This document shows, piece by piece, positions 25,079 to 37,900 of a stretch of DNA of 64,000 nucleotides. Position 1 is the stretch's first letter. Every line of letters begins with the position of its first letter. Position numbers and translations under genes: made by a program. The notes under the pieces are model-generated. The model made no database searches and was not told the DNA's origin. It saw nothing but the letters and a program-made list of their open reading frames with translations. Where the stretch lies: assembly GCF_947623445.1 (NCBI RefSeq), contig NC_135244.1, positions 13,826,860 through 13,890,859 of the forward strand, written 5' to 3'. The stretch comes from Clavelina lepadiformis (lineage: Eukaryota; Chordata; Ascidiacea; Aplousobranchia; Clavelinidae).

Positions 25079-26989
25079 GCAAAGAAGACAAAGCTTTTTT
25101 TCGTTTGTGGCATCTACAATTTTTGGCGTGTAGCAAAATTACTTCAAACAAAGTTGGAAATGAAAAAAAAACGGTAAAATATGCATCAAATGGCAACAAA
25201 ACATCTTAAATCAAACATATACGGCTTATCTTGCCAGTTATTCTTCAATTTTATAAAAATATTTCGCATAGTATGTTCAGTATTCCGCTAAATTTAATTG
25301 CTAATTAAATACGATTCCGCATTGACCAAACATAAAATTTTTCCACATGCTTCTCCATCATTCTAAAAGAGAAAAATAGAAAATTTGCAGGCATTATTTT
25401 TCATTTAATACTCTTAGCGACTTAACTTTGGTCCTCACCACTCTTGCAAACGATCACTTGCATTGAAAAGGGTCAAAGCACACATCAAATTAAGCGGCTT
25501 GACTTTAAGCGAAGCAGAGATTAAAAATTGTTAGCCTATATTTGCTGGTATTACTTTTGATTTCATATTCAAACTAATTGCCGTTTTGTCTTTGGTTCTC
25601 ACTGCTCGCAAGCCGTTATTTGCATTGAAATTGTCCAAATTATGTGTCCAAACCCACAAAACATCATACCGTCATAACGTACTGCAAGTATGGGGGGAAA
25701 GCGTTGTGCACCGATGTCCGATACACAACGTAACCACCTGGTGCACAACGTAGCTATTTGGAGCACAAAATGGGTCAAAAAAGCTATTTTATAAGCTAGG
25801 CTATAAGTATTTCCCCAACAGTCATATTTCGCACACACCGGCACCGCCATACCGGTGCACACTTTTTGTTGCTTACTCGTGTAGGCTACACCAGTCTTTC
25901 AAAAGTATGTTTTTCGGTACACAAAAACTTTAATTCCATATTGATCGTACTGCAACATGTCCTTATAGCCTACACACATTTCAGGGTATACTGTCTGATG
26001 ATGCCTGCTGCGGTATTTCCGTATATAGTTACCTCGAGATCCAAAGTCAATCCGCGCCAAGGTAAGCTTAACACACATATTTTCGCCGTCATCATTAAAA
26101 AAACACAGCTCAGTTTAATTGCGAAACATTTGCCGCACTTGAATAGCCTACCAGATCCGAATCAGGATTATATCGGATTATACTCAAGATCAAGACAATA
26201 CTTGAGATACAGAGGTACAAGAGCACAAGACCTAAATATATCAATGTCAGCATAGACTTAGATATCTTGTAAATAAGACATCTCGGGCAAAAAGCAAAGA
26301 TATCTTAAGACTTTCATGTAGTGCACTTGATTTCTAAAAACAGTACATACAGTATATGTTTTTCCGTTTTCCACAATTTGGAAATAGCCAGGTTGAACTT
26401 TTTCGGAGGCAAATATGTTATTTAGTCCCCGATTAGGTATGTTGTTAAATGAAGTTTGGCACTCAGGATTGTTTAGTGCCAGATTTTTACAAATTATGAA
26501 AGCAAGTGCTTCTTTTGCCTTAATGTTACTACTGCCTATGGGTGCATACAGCCCAGTGAAGGCACCTTCCCTTCTTATTTATGAACAACTTGAAAAACTT
26601 TTAAAGCTCTAGGACTAGGTTATGGTTGTTATTTTATATCTGTAAGTATAACCTATGGTCAGGGTTGCCATCGGTCTTGACTCAAAAATAAGCACGACTA
26701 GGAAACAAAAGAAGAATACTGTACCACTTTAAACAGGGCACAACAGGAGGAGACAACCAATGTTCCTAAAAAACGAAGCGAGACATTATTTGCATGTTCG
26801 TAATTTTTGTATCTCTTTGGTACAAAATGGTATACTAAAGGGGTTGAAATGCCCAAAGTAGGAACCTCTGCCCTTAAAATAAGACAAAAATAAGCTCACA
26901 AGTGAAAATAAGCATATTAGTATTTTTTAAGACGTATTTGAAAATATGCACAAATCTTAGAAATAAGTACAAAATGTTTTTTTTCTATC

Positions 26990-27152
26990 CGTTTTAATTA
27001 TTTTTCTTTACAATAGAATCTGGGGCAGATAACCTAGATTACCGTGAGGTCTTTCCGCTGCCCCACACCAATCAATTATGTTGGAATTATGTTATAATCC
27101 TTTTTAGTTTGTTTTGAATGGTGAAATAAACTCTCTCTCTCTCTCTCTCTTT
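26990..27152 (+). mobile_element. probable retroelement 3' tail with (CT)n microsatellite
   Basis: A stretch with GGGGCAG...CTGCCCC pairing potential leads into AATAAA followed at once by an uninterrupted run of about eleven CT units (27129-27151). Polyadenylation-like sequence followed by a simple repeat is typical of a 3' end of a LINE or SINE. No coding part is visible upstream, so the parent family is unknown. Confidence 0.4.
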
Positions 27153-28000
27153 CGTCCTAGCTTTCTGAGTTGGTACTCATATAAGCGGTCCAAGCCCAAG
27201 CGGTCTTATTTCCAAACTTAGCGACCAAAGCTTCTTACTATCTTAGCTCTTAGCTATCTTAGGGTTTGTTTGCTAAAAGAGCCTGAATGTTTTGGAAGCA
27301 CACAATTTTTAGAATACCTTAATATGTACCTCAGTTTTTACCCGCTATATGACACCAAATTAATAAGCGTCTCTTATACTTTTGCACTTCGACTTGATGG
27401 CCTCAATGGGAGAGTGTTATGACTGGTAATAGAAAAGAAATTATGAGGTTATAATTCCTCAATATGATCCTGATATGGGAGTGCAAAAGTAAAAGAGACC
27501 CATTAATAAAGTAATCATCAAGCACCTATTTCCATTTAAATGGAATTTGAAAATTAATTATGATTCATATATATGATTAGCCTAGATTAGATAGTTTGGT
27601 TTGTTTAAAAGCCTGAAAGTTTGGTTAATATCGTATCCTACTTCGGTATTTAGATTATTTCCAGTTACGTTATGATATTTTTCTTTATAAAACTTTCATG
27701 CACATTCACATTAATTACAATTAACATGCATATGATAGTAGACCTACCGTTAACCTGACTAGAAAGCACGGCACTTTTTTACGAGAATTTGAGTGTGCAG
27801 GACAGCCAAAATCTGGGTGATCGGTGCAGGACAGCTAAGACCAGGATGCACTGCCATGGTTGCAACCCAGACTGTAGAGTTTGGCGTTGGCGCACTCAAT
27901 CAGTCATTACTGCTTTTCATGAGCTTCATTGCCACACTTGAGGTGCACGCATTATTTTGAACTCGATGACTTGGACTGAGCTTTTATGCACTCAATTTTC

Positions 28001-28100
28001 GGGTCTAGTTCAAAAATGCATAACCAAATAAGGTCACAATTTGGGTAGCAGTGGTCTACTATACAAATGCATCAGGCGGTTGTAACTGTGTACTAGACCC
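28001..28100. mobile_element. 100-bp MITE, GGGTCTAGTATAC family
   Basis: It starts GGGTCTAGTTCAAAAATGCA and ends with TGTGTACTAGACCC. The family also occurs at 43999-44101 and 61717-61820. The internal segment CTACTATACAAATGCAT repeats the terminal motif, so the element can fold on itself. No coding capacity. Confidence 0.75.
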
Positions 28101-28921
28101 GCATGTTGGACTGGTTTCACAAACATTGTTTGAACAATGGCTTAAATGCTTAAATGGCTTATGCAACTAATGTAGCACATATTTAAGACTAAGAGCCATA
28201 TTATTTACATCAATCAGTTATTTGATTGTCAGCATCATAACTTATTTACAGTCACTTACTGCAGCGAATGATAAAAATAGTACTAATCATACAACACATA
28301 ACCTTTGTGTTCAGTTACACACAATTCATAAACAAGGAAAAACAACAAAGCACCAAGGGCTGCTTAAATCATGCAAGATGTTAAATAATATGGTAAACAC
28401 TAATAATGAAAGGTTAGCACAGCCACAGAACTTTGTTTTACAAATCTAAGTTTAGAACTGTTTTTGAATTTTATTATGATGTCAGTATGTTAAAACCATT
28501 CATACCTAATTGGTTCCACTATACAAACTTGCTGCTCTGTCTCCTAAGTTCTGTCAATTGTTAGCAACACCCTGTGTGTCCCATTTATGGTGAAACGTTT
28601 AATTTGTATTGTATATTATTTTAATTTTTGTTGGACTCTAAAGCAGACAGAGCAGCTTGTTCAATTTTGTATGGTCAATGTGAAACTTATCATGTTCATC
28701 TTTTACCATGAACTGTGGAAAGTAACATACCTTAAGAACTAAGGAGCAGTATTTCTGTGGATGAGGTAAGGCAAGGATTTAAGAAACATAGCTCAAGCTG
28801 GTATATATATTTAGTTTCTGATAAAAAAAACATTAAATCTAACATTTAAATAACCCCAAAATGTGTTATACTTTATTTCAGGTTAATAGTAAGTCTAATG
28901 ACATTTTCAAAATTATTTTAG

Positions 28922-28954
28922 TCAATTTCACTTTCAGTTGTTAATTTATATGCA
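28922..28954 (+). promoter_or_regulatory. splice acceptor close to the EPS15 start: possible spliced-leader site
   Basis: A pyrimidine-rich stretch ending CACTTTCAG (AG at 28936-28937) lies only 17 bases before ATG 28955. In tunicates many mRNAs receive a trans-spliced leader at just such a site, giving very short 5' UTRs. It could equally be an ordinary acceptor for an upstream exon: the frame is open from 28938 (reading VNLYA before the Met). Confidence 0.45.
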
Positions 28955-31900
28955 ATGGCTGTTGTGGGAAGTAACATGCAGTCACCTTGGGTTATACAAG
29001 GTACTGAAAAGTCAAAATATGAAAACATATTTGAAAGTCTTGGTCCTGTTTCTGGCAAGCTAGCTGGTGATAAGGTAAGTACTGTGATGATGAGTGTGGC
29101 CCTGTGGGTTTTTTAGGGTGAAATTAGGAGTAAAAATATTATGTAGTTCCTGTTTTACATCGTTTACTTGCTTATAACTATTTTACAAAGCCTAATAATT
29201 TGAGATACGGATACGAATTTTGCTAGATACTGATATTTGTTTGCAATACAGTAGAATCCGCTTAGTATGACCATGAATAATTATGACAACCCAATTTATA
29301 TGACCATTTTGGCATGATCCCTACTTTAGTTGATCATATAAAATTCTATAGTTAGTATGACCAGTCTTTGGATATTACAATCACTTTTTACATCTCTTTT
29401 AAAATTTTCTATCAATTTTTTGTGTCCGTTATGCAAAATGACATTGAATATTGTACCATGTGTATTATCAACTTACCTACTGATATTGACTTTAATGTTA
29501 CTGACGCTGTTTAATATTAATGAAATAAATGATAAACTCAACGTTTTTTATCATTTTGTACCTAACTGTATCAATCTTGATATGGTTGATGGGCACTGTA
29601 GCAGCTTCTGTTATTATGACCAAAATGATCTGGTCCCAAGGTGGTCATAAGCGTAATTTATTGTATTATAATTTGTTGAACTGCTGCCATTTATACCATC
29701 TGTGTTGACAATACTGTATCTATATTTTAAGGTTAAGCCGGTGCTTCTCAATTCTAAACTTCCAGTAGATGTATTGGGACGGGTGTGGGAGCTTTCTGAC
29801 ATCGACAATGATGGATTCCTGGATAAAGAAGAATTTTGCGTTGTAAGTTCTTTCACTTATTTGATAAACATACAAAATATGTTCTGTTTTTAATGGCACG
29901 TATGCTGACTTGATGGGTTTGATCTATGCAAGGTAACAATGTTGAATTACTAAATAAATAATAACAATGTTAAATTTCGGTAATGTTCTATTATGACATT
30001 ATATTGGCTGCTATTGACATCCTTTCTGCATTTTTCATGTAGGCTATGTACTTAGTATATCGAGCAATAGAAAAGGATCCTGTTCCATCAAATCTACCTG
30101 CAGATTTAATTCCACCGACAAAAAGACCTCAACAGACTGTATCAGGCAAATCTTCATCTGCCAATCGTCCAACTGACCACATTCCTCCTGGTAATGCAGT
30201 TTTCTGTTGCATACAAATGTGATCCTGATGCATGTTTATTTGAATTTTTTCAACCTGTTATTGATGAAAAGACCATTCTAAAGCAAGACTGTCAAACATG
30301 AGTCTTGTGGGCCTAAACTAACCTGGTGGTGAACTCCATAAGCCAGGGCTACTCAACCATTCTTAGCAAAGGTCCAGTTACAAAAGTTCAAAATTTGCTT
30401 AGGTCCGTTATAACTCTCATGAAATAACTTACAGTCATACAAATGTATTAAAATACGGTATATAATATAATAATTCTCTGGATGGGTATTAATTTACCAC
30501 TTGTATACTCGCTGATTAATTGAATAAGCAGGAATAACAAAGCTAATGATGAACGATTTCATTTGCGTAAATACTGAGACAGATAAAGTCCGGATTCAAC
30601 ACTGAAAAGGTCCGCATTCGGACCGCGGTCCGCCATTTGAGTAGCCCTGCCATAAGCCCATAACAAAAACTATATTTTTTTCGTGCTTCACACTTAGTGC
30701 TTGCACACTCATATTTTAGACTTGAAGAGGCACATATTTGTCAGACCAAAATTTGCTTGTATTTGGGCATGTGTTGCTGTGCTTCAATAGAGATTAGTGC
30801 AAGCTTATTGCCATAATGTGTAAACTTTTTCCTGGGATACAAATTTGCAACAGTAATTAGAATATGAAGTTTCCTTGTTCAACATGCTGAAGGTCAAAGG
30901 GCTCTTTATATGCTCCTAAACCGTATTTTGTTTGACATTCCTCTTTTAGATTAGTAACTTATTCATGCTATTCTGTAATCTGTTTTGGTTTAAGTATCAT
31001 TTAACCATTTAGGAGCTGTGTCTGTTTTACCCCCACTTCCATCTTCTCCGGCTGCATTGAAACGACACGGCAGTATTTCAAGCTCTCTCTCTTCTGTCTC
31101 GCCAAAGCACACATCCTTGACTGTAATTACTTTTTGTAGCTAAACAAAATATTTCATAGATTTCATTTCATTTTTAGGTAATAAATATTAAATGCACTTT
31201 TTCCAGTTAAACATACTTTTACATGTAGAAATTGTTTGGTAAAAAACTTGTTTAATTTACTATATTTCATGTTTTTCTAGAACAATCAAGCATCTGTTTC
31301 ATCGAACTGGGTAGTTAGTCAAGCTGATAAAATACGTTTTACTGGAATTTTCCAACAAAACAAGGATCCAGATAATTTTATAAACGGGGTGTCTGCAAGA
31401 AACGTTTTTGTTCAAAGTGGCCTTTCTCAAACAGTTTTAGCTCACGTGTGGTAAGAAAAGTACATCTTACATCATAGATCTTTGGCAACAGTAGCAGTTA
31501 AGTAGACAAGTTGTAGTAGGGTAAAGGTCGCTGTTTTTGTTTGTGTTCAATTTTTCTGCAGATACATGTTAATAGTCTGGTGATAAAGTACTTGATATGC
31601 AGGAATATGTGTGATCAACAGCAAATTGGTCGTCTTACTCAAGATCAATTTGTACTTGCCATGCACTTGATATCACAAAAAGTGAAAGGCATTGAATTAC
31701 CGACTCATTTGACTCCAGAAATGATCACAAGATCTAATCATGACTCGGGATTTGGGGTGACTCGTTATAAAGATTGCGTGCTTGTTGGCTTAATTTGGTT
31801 ACATTAGCAATTTTTTGTTGAAGTAAACTTATAAATATAATTTACAATTAACAATCCAGGATACTGGAAGTATGTCAGATGCCAGCAGTGGAATTGGTGA

Positions 31901-34900
31901 TACTTCAGCTATGCGAGAACTGGATGCACTCAATCAAGAAATAGAAGAATTACGAAGAGAGAAGGAAGCACTGACCACAGAAATTCAACAGAAAGAACTG
32001 GCAATTAAAACAGCAAGTCATGAAGTGCAGGTCAGTAATTATTTATGATTTGATGATGGCAAATTTGTTGACATAAATGTAAGAATGTTTGAAAAATATT
32101 TTTAGTACGGAAACGTTTTTTATAATCGTTACACTTCAGCTAATTAGTAACTTACATCATTTATTAAAATTTACTGCAATATTTGCACCATGTTGGGAAT
32201 GCCACGGGGTTGAACATTTTAACAGTAAAAGCTTTTAATCTATCTCCCTTGCTGATTAAAATTTCTTTTACTCCCAGTGTTAATCTGGAGCAACATGCTT
32301 CCACGAAAATCAATGCAACAGTCATTCATAGGTTGAATGCTGATCTAATGGTTTTATAGGTTTAACGCTTAAAGTTGCTCAAAATATTTGCAGTAGAAAG
32401 ATAGTAAGTAGAAACATGTGTAAGCATATTTTTAAATGTCAGTTTTGGATTTATAACACATTGAGTTTAATTGAACTACAAATGGCATAAATTGCCTATT
32501 TGCAAAATTTGGGATTGTGAGAGTTTTGCATAAGACTTTGTGTAGGAGGGGATTATTATTGAAATAGTTTTTCAACGCTACAAAGCCTAACGTTTTCAAT
32601 GCATTTAAATGCAAGAATCTTCATAGAATATTATGTATTATAACACAACTCTACAAGCACTTGGTTAGAAGAAGTGGTTGCTGGTTAAGGATAGTTAAGG
32701 ATATTGACTATAGGTATGTTGAGCAGGCTTTGCAAAATATCCTTTACAGTGTATTTTTTGTAATAAATTTTGTTACAATCGCAAGTTCTACATGATTTAC
32801 TTGACAGCTACAAATTGTGACAACATAGTGGTCTTAGACAAGGCTAAAAGTGTGGCATAATGACCTGAATGCAGATTGACAGCAAACATGTTTTGCATTT
32901 CTAGTTGAGTAGTTGTTATTCCCTATAATGAAAACATTTTCTAAATTTCTAATCTTTAAATATTGTTTTTGTTTCCATTCTAACCCAAGTGAAGCTAGTG
33001 CCAAGTAAAGGCAATTCTAAATCTAACCTGGGTATTTTTATTAGATAGTATTGATCAGGTCACATTGCCTTACCTTTGAGTACACTGTTATACATTACTG
33101 CTACAGCATGCACAAGACATAACTGTGCATTTATCTCTTATTATAAACATTTTTTATGTTTAATTTGATACTGTGCGTTCTAAGCTTTCAACCTTTACCT
33201 CAATCCTACAAGAATTATATACTCTTCTATGTACTGTAATTTCATTGTGGCTTGTCAGTACTGTTGTCTGTTTTGCCTGGATTTTCATTATGTTGATTGA
33301 CCTACATATGCCCTGAGCTTTCAAGTTATTGTTAGACTGCACTCCTTTATTTAGATTTACTTTGACTCATACATGGGTTGTGCTCTTCAGCCTGTAGTAA
33401 AGACACAGACAGAATATGTACAAATACATTGAACTAGATTTTTTCGCAATTTAGCTAAAAGCAGATAGCTAACAGCATTTAGTCGTAAGGCCTATAATCA
33501 AGGTATTTATTAGTTTTTAATTTGTTCAGATCAATATTTGGTCATTTTAAGTATTTTGAGAAAACAGATAAGGCTTTAACCAGATGTATATTGCAGCATA
33601 ACATACTCAAACAAATTACAGTACATCAGTGTGATGTCGCATTGTTTGCTCATATTTTTGCAAATTGCATCACATGAGGTTAGAATGGGCACCTGAAACG
33701 TTAGTGATCATAAGCAGTGAACCCTCTTTATTTTTCTGAGTACATTCCCCTGGACATCTTGGCTGAGTAAAAATGGATGTCCCTCAAAACAGTTGGATGC
33801 CCAGCTCTGACAAACTAAACCTAATCTACCAACAGACACAATCAGACAATGCATTGATTTTTAGGCTGAAGGTTTTATTTATGTTCTATTTTGTCTATTT
33901 CCAATTGTATGGTCATACCGTAATTACCAGCTAGTCATTTCCTGTATATACCTCTATTTATACAATTCACTTCATGCTGTGTGCATAGCATGGTTTGGCA
34001 TAGATCAAACCTTAAACAATGGCATTATCCATACAACAATTGCATGAGCAAATACATTGTCCAGTGAATACCCATCATTAAAAAACAATGGTACCCGGTG
34101 GACAACCATTCAGGTCAGTTTTGGATGCCCAATAAACATTTGATTGTCATGGCACCCCTTAAAATCCAACCCTGTCAAAAGTTTGACAAAGCTGCTGTTA
34201 GCTGGCATCATTTTGGTGTTCGTTAACACTACAGCATATTCAAATTATTATTAACATATCATATCTTTCTGACTTTGATGTTGTGTAGTCCACCAACTAT
34301 TATGACATAGTCTAAATCACCAAATACATTTTCTGCAAAAACGTTACAGCAATGTGCAGTAGATATAGCTCTTACCATTATAATCTGCATAATATTTGAC
34401 GTACAATTAGCATGTTGCACAATTGTCGTGATTTTAATTTCAACTTACAGTTTACAAGGAAGCTGATAACTATGTCAGTCTCTCATAGGTATATTGGTTA
34501 TTACAAAAAGGTTATTTGTTAAGTTGTTTCAATTGCATTGAATTGTAGCAGGCTACACCATACACCAAGTTCACATTGTCCTCATCTGCTAGTTAACAGG
34601 TTGAGCTATATTCAAACTGAAAAGATTTTTACATAATGTACATAGCTGGTATGTAACTAGGTCAATCTAATTTTGTCCTTGTCTTTGTACCTTGTTCATT
34701 ATTTATGCATGACCAAATGGTTTTGTTGGTATTTCAATCTCTCATGTTCGGCGAAAGTTGTTTTGCTCCTGTGAACCTAGATTGTTCTTTTTTAGACTTT
34801 AGAAGTATGAAAGTTTATAGTAAGATTCAGATGTATGGTTATTACAAAATTTGAGTGCTGAAGGTTGCTCTCCTGGTTGATATTGGCTTCTCCACACTTC

Positions 34901-37900
34901 GTCTTGATTTACTGAGCCCATTCAGCATGCAATGGGTGGTGTCTGTGGAAAGGGGCCAGTGTGTTACTGTTTGATTTAACAAATAATGTTGAACTGAATT
35001 TAGCTATAATTAGCTTAGCTATGTTACAGGTTTTACTGTATGTAAACTATTTCAGTTTATTTTTTTGTGACAAGTGTGCTGTAAAATTTATTGCTTGTGA
35101 TGAATAACTTTATCGGGCTATTTCTATGCATTCAGCTTAGACAGTTGAAAAAGCAAATTTAAAGTCACTCAAATCTAAAACAATGTTACATCGTGCAGGA
35201 ACTCCAAGACACTTTAGACCGAGACAACAGTTCTTTGGCTCAACTTGAATGTGACAAAGCAGAAGCTCACACCAGATTGGAAGAACTCGAACAGCAGAGG
35301 AATAACCTTGATACAATGCTTGCTGATGTCAGATTGAAAGTTCAAGAAGAAAATGAAAACGTATTTTTCATTTTTTGTTTAAAAATTTGTTTAACACTAA
35401 GACACCAGCAAGCACTGCTTGATTTTGGTAATGTTGTGTAATTATCTTCTTAACTTTCTAAATAATCATGCCGTATGTTTACTACAATTTAACTCGTTTT
35501 TATATAGCAATGAACAATTAGTTGAAAGATTGATGCTAAATTCTATCAGATACTTTTCTATAATTAGCTGATATTAAGTGGTTGATTTTGTGAAAGAGGC
35601 ACACGCGACAGGCTACTCTATGCATAGTACTCATACAATTTTCTTTTCATTATGTAACACGATAGCAAGTGTTTTTTTGAAAAACTCCATCTAAGTAATT
35701 GTCAATTTATAAATCTGAATTTTGCTTTAGTGTAATTACTAATGACATACTGCGCCAGTATAACTGATATTTTGAAACTTTTAATGCAAGTATTATTTAT
35801 AAATTATAATTTATTATTTTACTAGAGTTTAACAAACGTTGCATACTGAGATCAAAAGGACCCATTTTAAGATACAAAGTTATAAATGAACACTGATGCT
35901 GATACATCACGTTTCGTAAAGTGTAATTTTACACTTTATGTCTGTGACATTTAAACCAGTTGCTTAGATTTGATATATGCTGGAAATTTCCGAAATTAAC
36001 ACCACTAATTACTACTGACATTCTTGAGTCTATAACATACTGATACATAACTGCAATTATCTACTCTGAAATATATACCGGTGGAATTTTTCCAGAATAC
36101 TAGTTGCTTTGCATTCTATTTAATTTTTAAAAAATACATGTAAATATTGTTTCTTTTTATTGCAGATGATAATATGTTGTCTTTATGGTTCACATTCGGT
36201 GCTATTCTTGTAATTTAAGCTATTTATTTAACTTTTCACATCTAGGAATAGACCAAATATTTTTACTTATGTTGTATAGATCAAAAGTCTAAAAGCTCAA
36301 ATAGCAGCACAGGAGGCATCGGTAAGTCAACAGGAACAAGACCTTAGAAGAGTACGCAGTGAACTCACTGAATTGAAACAAGAAGAAACTCAGCTCGAGC
36401 AAAGGCTTGAAGCTGGAAAACAGCAACAAAAGAATGTGGATCGATCTGTTAAGGAAGTTAAAGGGGAAATCGAAAAGGTTTTTTATTTACATGTGTGTCA
36501 ACGGATTAATACTGGAATCTCTTATCAATATCTTTTTTTCCAATGACAGTTCCTAGTCAAGATTCTGTTGCTTTTTTTTATACTGACTTACGTATGGTTG
36601 TTGCTTTGTTGAAACTGAAGGTTCAAGAACAGCTTCACAAATTACAAGAACAACAAAAATCTGTTAACTCAAACATAGAGCAGTACGACAAAGCAGTTGC
36701 AGCTCTTAAAAGTAATTTACAATAATGTGTGAAAACAGTAGAACATAGCTATGTATTACGCAAACTACATGTTCTTGATAATAAAACTAAATGTTTTTTT
36801 TCATTCTATGTCAGGTGAATCAGATGGGGATTTCAAGTTCAATCTTGATGAAGCGGTAATAACTGCATAAAATTGGAGTTGTAATGTAAATAGTAATATT
36901 TTTAACAGATTGATCTGTACCTTCTTTTTCAATGCCGTGTAGACACTGAATAGCATAACAGTTAGTGAGAGCGTCTTCAGCATGGGAGGAATGCAGGAAA
37001 ATGTTGAAGAGATTAAGAGTGATCTAAAGGAAGATCCTTTTAAGGATGATCCATTTAAAAGTACATTTAGTACATACAAGTACATCTGTCCCTTTCCTGT
37101 AACAATGCTTTAATTTTCATATTTATATAAGATAATGCTTTTGAAAGAAATTCCTAACCAAGCTTTTGTAAAATTCTTTGCGCTTCATAGATGCTGATCC
37201 TTTTGGTGGTAGTGATCCTTTTGGAGAAGCTGACCCATTTGCATCTACCGCATCTACGTCCGTGAATACTACCGATCCTTTTGCTGGGTCGGATCCGTTT
37301 AACACAATTGCACCTTCTCAGCCAGCTACATCTCAGAATGACCCATTCAAAACATCTGACTCTGCATTTGGTTTTTCGTCTGAACCATTTGGAAATAGCG
37401 ATGCAGAGATTTCAGCTGATCCATTTGCTGGACAAGACCCATTTGCCTGTAATAACTAAATAACTTCTATGTCTACTTCAATAACAGTTTATTTATGTGA
37501 TACTTGTAATTGTGCAGCAAGCCAAGGCTTTGAAACGGGTAAATCTTCATCAGCTTTTGCAACTGACCCTTTTGCCTCAACTGATGCCTTCTCAAAGTTG
37601 ACTTCTGATAAGCCCTCATCTGATGCTTTTGCAGGTATTCGTTTTAATATTATCACCAAACATCAAAGTAACCTTTGATCAGATCAATTAGAAATGATTT
37701 TCCTCATTATTCTACTGCCTTTAACTTAGGTCTGTTCTGTAAATAAATCCTGAACATTTTCACTTGTTTTGTAACGTTTTGCAAAATGAAGATTTTATTT
37801 GAAAGAAGTCAGCAGTACTTGCAATTGTAAGAATAACAAAATGATCGATATTGTGGATAATGTTTGAATTTATGTTCCATTCGGCACATCCATTTAATAA

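Larger units (their letters stand above)
21231..28936. other. 7.7-kb intergenic region filled with transposon remnants
   Basis: The interval separates the divergent EFCAB14-like and EPS15 genes. I searched the plus strand for the first EH domain of EPS15 and the minus strand for an N-terminal EFCAB14 exon and found neither. It contains an inverted repeat pair, a complete hAT MITE, two other MITE families, a LINE-like 3' tail with a CT microsatellite and small fragments, listed separately. The open frames at 25866-26255 and 25599-25862 overlap on opposite strands and show no family features. Confidence 0.6.

Noticed and set aside
25866..26255. 129-codon open frame on the plus strand
   Set aside because: It has no domain, no flanking splice-consistent exon and sits in repeat-rich intergenic DNA next to an equally unsupported minus-strand frame.
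21231..28937. searched for the missing EH1 exon of EPS15
   Set aside because: No plus-strand stretch with the EH pattern (Leu-rich helix, IW.L.D, EF-loop) was recognised; absence by eye is not proof.
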